From Bacillota bacterium (GTDB lineage: Bacteria; Bacillota; Clostridia; Lachnospirales; Anaerotignaceae), in the NCBI GenBank assembly GCA_030526765.1, contig JAUNCB010000005.1:1-14597 (forward strand): 14,597 nucleotides of DNA. The letters are read 5' to 3'. Below, piece by piece: positions 1 through 5,789 of the stretch. Positions within the stretch are counted from its first letter, which is position 1. Every line of letters starts with the position of its first letter. The translations under genes were made by a program, and so were the position numbers. The notes below the pieces were generated by a model. That model was not told the DNA's origin, made no database searches, and was given only the letters and a program-made list of their open reading frames with translations.

Positions 1-107
1 AAACCGGCGTGGATGAGCTTTGGGCAGAGATCGAAAAATTCCTGCCCGGCGGTGAGAAATATGTGGAGAGCGAAGCAGCAGCCGAGGAAGCAGCAGAAGA
101 AGAATAA
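1..107 (+). CDS. C-terminal end of a probable EngB/YsxC-type ribosome-biogenesis GTPase (partial)
   Basis: Only the last 34 codons are visible. Reading from base 3, the frame gives TGVDELWAEIEKFLPGG and then an acidic Ala/Glu-rich tail (ESEAAAEEAAEEE) ending in TAA at 105-107. The phrase 'TGVDELWAEIEKFL' resembles the last helix of EngB/YihA/YsxC GTPases, where a Thr/Lys-Gly-x-(D/E)-E-L-W segment follows the SAK-like G5 motif. These proteins act in late assembly of the large ribosomal subunit. No catalytic motif lies inside the window, so the assignment rests on this short similarity alone; another P-loop GTPase of the Era/Obg superfamily is possible. The acidic tail is not a usual part of the family. 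A strong terminator starts nine bases after the stop, so this is the last gene of its transcript. Confidence 0.5.
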   Translation, partial: TGVDELWAEIEKFLPGGEKYVESEAAAEEAAEEE

Positions 108-115
108 GAATCAGC

Positions 116-149
116 AAAAGGCCATGGGAAGAAACCATGGTCTTTTTTT
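116..149 (+). terminator. Rho-independent terminator after the EngB-like gene
   Basis: A 12-bp stem pairs 116-127 with 135-146, with one G-U pair and a 7-nt loop (GAAGAAA). The stem core is CCATGG on both sides, and the descending arm runs into seven T's (143-149). It ends the transcript of the partial gene at the left edge and insulates the symporter downstream. Confidence 0.9.
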
Positions 150-495
150 GTGTAGCGGGGCGGAGAAAGGCCGCTGTTTCAAGGCGGACTTACATATTCT
201 ATGTCCAGAGGGAATAAATTTTGAATAAGACCGCAGGCGATTTTTGGATAGAGATGTTTCTATAGAAAGGGGATGTATATTTTTTGTGAAGATAGTATAA
301 AATACCTGTTCAGAAATGGAAATATATGGAAAATTTATGGAATCTTAATTGTACCTTCCTGCAATCATTTATAAAATAATGGTGTATTCCAATGGAATTG
401 CTGTATAAGTATTTTTAAATCATCAGAAACCGCGGTCTGAAGAAATACTGATACACGGAATCATTTTGCATTTCTCATTCGAGGGAGGGAAATTT
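150..495. other. AT-rich intergenic region upstream of the first symporter
   Basis: About 345 bases with no credible gene. It holds a perfect 12-bp palindrome (TTTCTATAGAAA, 257-268), A/T-rich tracts around 280-420, a candidate promoter near 349-377 and a dyad (ATTCCA-A-TGGAAT, 386-398) near the expected transcription start. No known riboswitch was recognised; a glycine riboswitch, common upstream of this transporter family, was looked for and not seen. Confidence 0.6.
349..377 (+). promoter_or_regulatory. Candidate sigma-A promoter of the first symporter
   Basis: TTGTAC (349-354), 17 bases, TAAAAT (372-377). The -35 box is weak (only TTG matches), but the -10 lies in TAAAATAAT, a string that also occurs upstream of the second symporter. 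Predicted start near 384, leaving a leader of about 110 nt. Other AT-rich -10-like strings (TATAAA at 296-301, TATAAG at 404-409) lack good partners. Confidence 0.35.
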
Positions 496-1890
496 ATGGA
501 AGCATTTAACAATTTTGTAACTGCGATCAATGGTGTCGTATGGGGTCCCATCATGCTGGTGCTCCTGATCGGTACACACGTTCTGCTGACAATCAGAACA
601 AAAGGTATTCAGAGAAAAACATTTACAGGGATCAAGCTTTCTATCACACCTGATACAGAGGCATCCGGTGACGTATCCGGCTTTGGCGCGCTGGCAACAG
701 CACTGGCAGCAACCATCGGTACAGGTAATATCGTAGGTGTTGCTACTGCCATCGGTACAGGCGGCCCCGGTGCTGTTTTCTGGATGTGGTTCACAGGTCT
801 CTTGGGTATGGCTACAAAATACGGCGAAGGTCTGCTGGCTGTTAAATACCGTGTAAAAGCAAAAGACGGCTCTTACATCGGTGGTCCCATGTACGCTCTG
901 GAAAGAGGTCTGGGTCAGAAATGGCTGGGCGTTATGTTCGCTATCTTCACAGGCGTTGCTTGTTTCGGTATCGGTAACATGACACAGGGTAACTCCATTG
1001 CTGAATCCGTAAACGGTACATTCGGTATCCCTAAAGTTGTAACAGGTGTAGTTCTGATGGTAGTAACAGGTCTGGTTATCCTGGGCGGCGTTAAGTCCAT
1101 CTCCAAGGTTTGTGAAAAACTGATCCCTCTGATGGCTGGTCTGTACATCCTGGGCTGCGTAGTTATCCTGTTCGTAAATGCTGCATATGTTCCCGCAGCA
1201 TTCTCCACAATCATCAAAGGTGCTTTCAATCCTCAGGCAGTTGGCGGCGGTTTCGTTGGTGCTACAGTAGTAATGTGTATCCGTGCCGGCGTATCCCGTG
1301 GTCTGTTCACAAATGAATCCGGTCTGGGTTCCGCTCCTATCGTAGACGCTTGTGCTGCTACAAGAAACCCTTCCAGACAGGCTCTGATCGCTATGTCCGG
1401 TGTATTCTGGGATACAATCGTAGTTTGTCTGCTGACAGGTCTGGTTCTGGTATCTGCTATCCTGAAAGACCCCGTAGGTATGGAAGGTCTGGTAGGTGCA
1501 AACCTGACTGCTGGTGCATTTAATGCTATCCCCGTTGTAGGTCCTGCAGTTCTGACATTCGGTCTGATCACATTCGCATGGTCCACAATCCTGGGCTGGT
1601 CTTACTACGGCGAACGTGCATGGGTTTACCTGGTAGGCGTTAAATCCATCAAACCTTTCCGTATCGCTTGGACAGTTGTTGTTCTGGTAGGCTGTGTAGC
1701 TGCTCTGGACGTAGTTTGGAACGTAGCTGATACACTGAACGCATGTATGGCATTCCCCAACATGGTTGCTCTGCTGGGTCTGTCCGGTGTTATCGCATCT
1801 GAAACAAACAAATACGTTTGGGATAAAGATGCTGAATGGGGCGGTCTGATGAAATGGATGGACGACGAAGCTCCTCAGGTGGACAAATAA
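496..1890 (+). CDS. Sodium:alanine symporter, AGCS family (copy 1)
   Basis: Membrane carrier that couples Na+ entry to uptake of alanine or glycine; 464 aa, usual for the family. The AGCS signature GGPGAVFWMWFTGLLG is at residues 89-104, the conserved NESGLGSAPI at 273-282 and GTGNIVGVATA at 75-85; about ten to eleven hydrophobic spans alternate with short loops. The start at 496 is chosen because GAGGGAGGGA (481-490) precedes it at proper spacing and because the downstream paralogue begins with the same residues (MEAFNNFVTAING). An in-frame ATG at 466 has no such site. Codon use is very restricted (CTG for Leu, GGT/GTA/ACA, few rare codons), suggesting high expression. Residues 95-464 are encoded by exactly the same 1113 nt as copy 2; residues 30-86 carry all ten amino-acid differences. 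Substrate (Ala or Gly) cannot be decided from sequence alone. Confidence 0.95.
   Translation: MEAFNNFVTAINGVVWGPIMLVLLIGTHVLLTIRTKGIQRKTFTGIKLSITPDTEASGDVSGFGALATALAATIGTGNIVGVATAIGTGGPGAVFWMWFTGLLGMATKYGEGLLAVKYRVKAKDGSYIGGPMYALERGLGQKWLGVMFAIFTGVACFGIGNMTQGNSIAESVNGTFGIPKVVTGVVLMVVTGLVILGGVKSISKVCEKLIPLMAGLYILGCVVILFVNAAYVPAAFSTIIKGAFNPQAVGGGFVGATVVMCIRAGVSRGLFTNESGLGSAPIVDACAATRNPSRQALIAMSGVFWDTIVVCLLTGLVLVSAILKDPVGMEGLVGANLTAGAFNAIPVVGPAVLTFGLITFAWSTILGWSYYGERAWVYLVGVKSIKPFRIAWTVVVLVGCVAALDVVWNVADTLNACMAFPNMVALLGLSGVIASETNKYVWDKDAEWGGLMKWMDDEAPQVDK
778..1890 (+). repeat. Perfect 1113-nt direct repeat, copy A (3' four-fifths of symporter 1)
   Basis: Line-by-line comparison with 2719-3831 (offset 1941) shows no mismatch from codon 95 through the stop codon. 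The left boundary is sharp: upstream, the two genes differ at about 16% of positions. The right boundary falls one base after the stop codon. Confidence 0.93.
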
Positions 1891-1955
1891 TTTATCCATC
1901 GGCTTTTTCAGACAATTTCATCTGAACAAACAACGAATTTTACCCACGATAAAAT

Positions 1956-1981
1956 GGGCGGCAGCAATGCCGCCTTTTTTT
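1956..1981 (+). terminator. Terminator of symporter 1
   Basis: A 7-bp GC-rich stem GGCGGCA/TGCCGCC (1957-1963 with 1968-1974) closes a GCAA tetraloop and is followed by seven T's (1975-1981). The same hairpin, preceded by the same ACCCACGAT string, follows symporter 2, so the duplication included the terminator. Confidence 0.92.
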
Positions 1982-2436
1982 ATTGGGCAAAGATTGGACG
2001 CAATGGAAGGAAAATGCCTGAAATGGCTGGAAAATCCTTCCTTTTTTGTGTTTTCTGCCGCAAAATCCGGATTTTGAAATCTGATATTTCGTTTAAAATG
2101 GTGGTTTTTTCAGACTTAAAAAAGTGCGAAAAAAACGTTAAAAAAATATAAAGGAGAAATAAAGAATGTAAATAGATTTGGTAAAAACTTACAAATGTGG
2201 TATTTAAACCATGGGAGCAAATGGAAAAAAGTGCTTGTTTTTTCGTGGAAAAAATGTAAAATAATAGCAGGTATTTGAATTGGAAAGTGTTTTTGGAAAT
2301 GCAAATCCATGCCCTTTTCTGTTTTCGTGGGGACAGAGGGCATTCTCATCACATGAGCCGGTTTTCATGGAAGAAGGACGCTTTCTTTTTCTGCCACGTA
2401 ATTATAATACTCTATTTCATAGGGAGGGAATTATAA
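1982..2436. other. AT-rich intergenic region between the two symporters
   Basis: About 455 bases without a supported gene, rich in A-tracts. AAGGAG (2151-2156) stands nine bases before an ATG that is followed at once by TAA (2166-2171), a start-stop pair with no coding content. A candidate promoter lies at 2235-2262 and a perfect TATAAT at 2403-2408. No recognised riboswitch and no gene remnant with recognisable protein similarity were seen. Confidence 0.6.
2235..2262 (+). promoter_or_regulatory. Candidate sigma-A promoter of symporter 2
   Basis: TTGTTT (2235-2240), 16 bases, TAAAAT (2257-2262), the -10 again embedded in TAAAATAAT as upstream of copy 1. A second possibility is the perfect TATAAT at 2403-2408, only 29 bases before the start codon, but its -35 region (GCTTTC) is poor. 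One or both may be used. Confidence 0.4.
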
Positions 2437-3831
2437 ATGGAAGCTTTTAACAATTTTGTAACTGCGATCAACGGCGTTGTATGGGGTCCCATCATGCTGG
2501 TTCTCTTGATCGGTACACACGTAATTCTGTCTATCAGAACAAAATGCATCCAGAGAAAAACTTTCACAGGCGTTAAGCTGTCCGTAACACCCGATAAAGA
2601 AGCATCCGGTGATATCGGCGGTTTCGCAGCTCTGGCAACAGCTCTGGCAGCTACAATCGGTACAGGTAACATCGTAGGTGTTGCGACTGCGGTTGGTACA
2701 GGCGGCCCCGGTGCTGTATTCTGGATGTGGTTCACAGGTCTCTTGGGTATGGCTACAAAATACGGCGAAGGTCTGCTGGCTGTTAAATACCGTGTAAAAG
2801 CAAAAGACGGCTCTTACATCGGTGGTCCCATGTACGCTCTGGAAAGAGGTCTGGGTCAGAAATGGCTGGGCGTTATGTTCGCTATCTTCACAGGCGTTGC
2901 TTGTTTCGGTATCGGTAACATGACACAGGGTAACTCCATTGCTGAATCCGTAAACGGTACATTCGGTATCCCTAAAGTTGTAACAGGTGTAGTTCTGATG
3001 GTAGTAACAGGTCTGGTTATCCTGGGCGGCGTTAAGTCCATCTCCAAGGTTTGTGAAAAACTGATCCCTCTGATGGCTGGTCTGTACATCCTGGGCTGCG
3101 TAGTTATCCTGTTCGTAAATGCTGCATATGTTCCCGCAGCATTCTCCACAATCATCAAAGGTGCTTTCAATCCTCAGGCAGTTGGCGGCGGTTTCGTTGG
3201 TGCTACAGTAGTAATGTGTATCCGTGCCGGCGTATCCCGTGGTCTGTTCACAAATGAATCCGGTCTGGGTTCCGCTCCTATCGTAGACGCTTGTGCTGCT
3301 ACAAGAAACCCTTCCAGACAGGCTCTGATCGCTATGTCCGGTGTATTCTGGGATACAATCGTAGTTTGTCTGCTGACAGGTCTGGTTCTGGTATCTGCTA
3401 TCCTGAAAGACCCCGTAGGTATGGAAGGTCTGGTAGGTGCAAACCTGACTGCTGGTGCATTTAATGCTATCCCCGTTGTAGGTCCTGCAGTTCTGACATT
3501 CGGTCTGATCACATTCGCATGGTCCACAATCCTGGGCTGGTCTTACTACGGCGAACGTGCATGGGTTTACCTGGTAGGCGTTAAATCCATCAAACCTTTC
3601 CGTATCGCTTGGACAGTTGTTGTTCTGGTAGGCTGTGTAGCTGCTCTGGACGTAGTTTGGAACGTAGCTGATACACTGAACGCATGTATGGCATTCCCCA
3701 ACATGGTTGCTCTGCTGGGTCTGTCCGGTGTTATCGCATCTGAAACAAACAAATACGTTTGGGATAAAGATGCTGAATGGGGCGGTCTGATGAAATGGAT
3801 GGACGACGAAGCTCCTCAGGTGGACAAATAA
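2437..3831 (+). CDS. Sodium:alanine symporter, AGCS family (copy 2)
   Basis: Second Na+-coupled alanine/glycine carrier, also 464 aa, with the same AGCS motifs as copy 1 (GGPGAVFWMW at 89-98, NESGLGSAPI at 273-282). The ATG at 2437 follows AGGGAGGGAA (2421-2430) at normal spacing. It differs from copy 1 at ten residues, all between 30 and 86: L30I, T32S, G37C, I46V, I50V, T54K, V60I, S61G, G64A and I86V. These fall in the first membrane segment region and the following loop. From codon 95 onward the DNA is identical to copy 1. The upstream regions are largely unrelated, so the two genes may be expressed under different conditions even though the transporters should behave almost alike. Confidence 0.95.
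   Translation: MEAFNNFVTAINGVVWGPIMLVLLIGTHVILSIRTKCIQRKTFTGVKLSVTPDKEASGDIGGFAALATALAATIGTGNIVGVATAVGTGGPGAVFWMWFTGLLGMATKYGEGLLAVKYRVKAKDGSYIGGPMYALERGLGQKWLGVMFAIFTGVACFGIGNMTQGNSIAESVNGTFGIPKVVTGVVLMVVTGLVILGGVKSISKVCEKLIPLMAGLYILGCVVILFVNAAYVPAAFSTIIKGAFNPQAVGGGFVGATVVMCIRAGVSRGLFTNESGLGSAPIVDACAATRNPSRQALIAMSGVFWDTIVVCLLTGLVLVSAILKDPVGMEGLVGANLTAGAFNAIPVVGPAVLTFGLITFAWSTILGWSYYGERAWVYLVGVKSIKPFRIAWTVVVLVGCVAALDVVWNVADTLNACMAFPNMVALLGLSGVIASETNKYVWDKDAEWGGLMKWMDDEAPQVDK
2719..3831 (+). repeat. Perfect 1113-nt direct repeat, copy B (3' four-fifths of symporter 2)
   Basis: Partner of the repeat at 778-1890. The 5' 282 nt of the two genes show about 45 substitutions, many synonymous, while this segment shows none. 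Confidence 0.93.
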
Positions 3832-3876
3832 TCGATCCATTGATAAGATTCCATGTAATTTAACCCACGATGAAAT

Positions 3877-3903
3877 GGGCGGCAGCAATGCCGCCCTTTT
3901 TTT
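3877..3903 (+). terminator. Terminator of symporter 2
   Basis: An 8-bp stem GGGCGGCA/TGCCGCCC (3877-3884 with 3889-3896) around a GCAA tetraloop, followed by seven T's (3897-3903). It is homologous to the hairpin after symporter 1. Confidence 0.93.
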
Positions 3904-3920
3904 GCACATAATATGCGTAT

Positions 3921-3968
3921 AAAAAAAGAAGGAACCGTTTTCTGCGAAGGGGCAGGGCGGTTCCTTTT
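3921..3968. terminator. Bidirectional terminator-like hairpin
   Basis: GGAACCG (3931-3937) pairs with CGGTTCC (3958-3964), extended by A-T and G-U pairs at the base. An inner CTGC/GCAG stem (3942-3945 with 3952-3955) fills the loop. Seven A's on the left (3921-3927) give a U-tract for minus-strand transcripts, and TTTT-G-TTTT on the right serves the plus strand. It is a back-up stop between the plus-strand symporter and the minus-strand tRNA. Confidence 0.65.
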
Positions 3969-3994
3969 GTTTTGATATGAGAATAATACGGGGA

Positions 3995-4025
3995 AAAGAA
4001 AAACCGCAAACCTAACGGTTTGCGG
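3995..4025 (-). terminator. Terminator of the tRNA-Arg gene
   Basis: Read on the minus strand, a perfect 9-bp stem CCGCAAACC/GGTTTGCGG (4017-4025 with 4004-4012) with a 4-nt loop is followed by TTTTTCTTTT. It begins only five bases past the 3' end of the mature tRNA. Confidence 0.9.
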
Positions 4026-4030
4026 CTTGA

Positions 4031-4104
<74 letters not shown>

Positions 4105-4126
4105 ATATTCGTTTCGAACAGAATTT

Positions 4127-4155
4127 ATAATACAGCAAAGGAGATGATTTGTCAA
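4127..4155 (-). promoter_or_regulatory. Strong sigma-A promoter of the tRNA-Arg gene
   Basis: On the minus strand: TTGACA (4155-4150), exactly 17 bases, TATTAT (4132-4127). A perfect -35 and a 5/6 -10 make it the best promoter in the window. Transcription would start about 16 bases before the mature 5' end. Confidence 0.92.
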
Positions 4156-4174
4156 TACTTTTTTTGAAAGAAAA

Positions 4175-4206
4175 TAAAAAAGGTTCGGTCTTGGGAAAAC
4201 CGAACC
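4175..4206 (-). terminator. Terminator of the GT4 glycosyltransferase gene
   Basis: On the minus strand an 8-bp stem GGTTCGGT/ACCGAACC (4206-4199 with 4189-4182) with a 9-nt loop is followed by a T-rich run (complement of 4171-4181). It starts seven bases after the stop codon and separates this gene from the tRNA promoter. Confidence 0.9.
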
Positions 4207-4213
4207 CTTTGGA

Positions 4214-5530
4214 TCATTTTTCTTTAGTGGAGGAAAGTAGCTCCGATGCCAGTTCGGATGCCTTTTCTCTGGAGTGACGCACCAGCTTGCGGGGCAGGCG
4301 GGAGATCTTCTTTACCGCCTTTACGCCCATGACCAGAGGAATGGCAGGGGCAGCGATCTTTCTGGGACGCTCGCCACTGTCCAGAATGGACTGATACAAC
4401 TGTTCCACACTGTCTGCAAAGGCTTCTACGGACAGAGCTTCCATAGCCTGCTGAGAGGCGGAGGAAAGCTGTGCGGAAAGGGTGGCATCCGTCAGCACGC
4501 GGTACAGCAGCTCAGGCAGTTCTTCTTCGGTATCAAAGAGCAGCCCTGTAACCTTGTCTTCGATGATGTTTTCGATACATTCATCCCGCTTTGCCACGAC
4601 AGGCACCCCTGCAGCCATGGATTCTGCAAAGGTGAGCCCCTGTGTTTCGGAAACGGAGGCACTGCAGAATACATTGCCCAGCTGATAATATTTGCCGATC
4701 TCCTCCCAGGGCTTGCCGCCGGTGAAGATGATATGCTCACTTACACCCAAAGATTCGCCGTATTTACGGAGATTTTCCATTTCATTGCCTTCTCCGACAA
4801 TGACCATTTTCATTTCGGGCAGCTTTTCCGCCAGAGCAGGCAGAGCACGCAGCACCACATCGATGCTCTTTTCCTTTGCCAGTCTGCCGATGGAAATGAC
4901 AACGGGAGTATCTGCCTCCAGCCCAAGGGATTCTCTCAGTGCCAGAATTTCTGCGGGATCATACTGATCCTTGCGGAAATGGGAGGTGTTGATGCCTGTG
5001 GGGATAATATGGATGGGCTTTATCACGCCGTAGCTTTTTAAAAGCTGTTCTGTTTTGCGGGTAGGGGCAATGACGCCCATGGCGGCATTACAGTATACAC
5101 TGCTGAAATCCCGCGCCATCCCCTTTGAGATGATGTGCCCGCCGCCGATATAATGGACATAATCCTCATACATGGTGTGATAGGTATGTACCTGCGGGAT
5201 GCCCTGATTGGAGGAAAGGAATCTGCCCAGCATACCAAGGCAGAATTCTGTCTGGGTGTGGATGATATCCAGATCCAGTGCGGCAATCTTTTTCACCAGA
5301 AAAGGGGAAAAAACATAGCCTGCACGATAATCCTGCACGAAGGAAACGGGAAGGCTGGGCACGCGGTATACGTTCAGCGCATCGGAATCCTTGGAGCAGC
5401 GGGGATCGGAAGGGGTAAAGATATAGACATTGTGTCCTCTCTCCTCCAAAGCGGTGGCAAGAGTTCGGATGGATGTTGCCACACCGTTGAGCTGGGGGAA
5501 ATAGGTGTCTGAAAAAAGTCCTATATTCAT
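4214..5530 (-). CDS. GT4 glycosyltransferase, diacylglycerol glucosyltransferase-like
   Basis: GT-B fold, retaining glycosyltransferase of family GT4 (438 aa). The N-terminal MNIGLFSDTYFPQLNGVATS (1-20) and HTYHTMYEDYVHY (115-127) are characteristic of the group that includes 1,2-diacylglycerol 3-glucosyltransferases, which put glucose on membrane diacylglycerol to make glucolipids and lipoteichoic-acid anchors. The C-terminal nucleotide-sugar domain has ISIGRLAKEKSID (212-224) and the E-x7-E motif ETQGLTFAE (E295, E303). A Lys/Arg-rich amphipathic tail (about 400-425) fits peripheral membrane binding at the inner leaflet. AGGAGG lies four bases before the ATG. It is a single-gene transcript with its own promoter and terminator. 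The glucolipid role is inferred from resemblance to this group; the acceptor and sugar cannot be read from sequence, and a capsule or glycogen-type role is less likely. Confidence 0.85.
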   Translation of the reverse strand: MNIGLFSDTYFPQLNGVATSIRTLATALEERGHNVYIFTPSDPRCSKDSDALNVYRVPSLPVSFVQDYRAGYVFSPFLVKKIAALDLDIIHTQTEFCLGMLGRFLSSNQGIPQVHTYHTMYEDYVHYIGGGHIISKGMARDFSSVYCNAAMGVIAPTRKTEQLLKSYGVIKPIHIIPTGINTSHFRKDQYDPAEILALRESLGLEADTPVVISIGRLAKEKSIDVVLRALPALAEKLPEMKMVIVGEGNEMENLRKYGESLGVSEHIIFTGGKPWEEIGKYYQLGNVFCSASVSETQGLTFAESMAAGVPVVAKRDECIENIIEDKVTGLLFDTEEELPELLYRVLTDATLSAQLSSASQQAMEALSVEAFADSVEQLYQSILDSGERPRKIAAPAIPLVMGVKAVKKISRLPRKLVRHSREKASELASELLSSTKEK

Positions 5531-5602
5531 GGTGCCTCCTGTATCTTTTTTTATATGAGAAGTGATTGATTTTCTTTATTGAAACCATTAACATAATATA
5601 TC

Positions 5603-5631
5603 ATTGTAATACAGAATCAAAGATTTTACAA
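5603..5631 (-). promoter_or_regulatory. Candidate promoter of the GT4 gene
   Basis: On the minus strand: TTGTAA (5631-5626), 17 bases, TACAAT (5608-5603), leaving a leader of about 66 nt. An overlapping alternative pair TTGATT...TATTAT with 16-base spacing lies slightly downstream. Confidence 0.65.
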
Positions 5632-5682
5632 TAAAAAACATGTAAGGAAATGGAAGGGAATTTCTGCAAAGTGCGACTTTTT

Positions 5683-5711
5683 CTGTCACTGTTCCGATTT
5701 TGTGATATAAT
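5683..5711 (+). promoter_or_regulatory. Promoter of the helicase gene, extended -10
   Basis: CTGTCA (5683-5688), 17 bases, perfect TATAAT (5706-5711) preceded by TGA at 5703-5705, an extended -10 element. It stands divergently from the GT4 promoter; the two share a 249-bp spacer between start codons. Confidence 0.82.
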
Positions 5712-5789
5712 CGGGAAGGAGAAGAAAACGGGCTGTGCTGCGGTCCGTTTCATAAGATAGAAAAGAGCGGAACGAAGGGAGGAAACGGC

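Noticed and set aside
475..1899. A 474-codon open frame antisense to symporter 1 (and a 492-codon one, 2431-3909, antisense to symporter 2)
   Set aside because: It is codon-aligned with the real gene and stays open because the sense strand avoids TTA, CTA and TCA. The product is Cys/Gln/Thr/Tyr-rich with no family features and no ribosome binding site.
2270..2436. A glycine riboswitch before a symporter gene
   Set aside because: A GGACAGAGGG string (2331-2340) and GAAGGAC (2373-2379) faintly recall parts of the aptamer, but the paired elements and conserved junctions are missing.
496..3831. Composite transposon or insertion sequence behind the long direct repeat
   Set aside because: The repeat lies wholly inside coding sequence, ends at the stop codon, has no terminal inverted repeats and no transposase.
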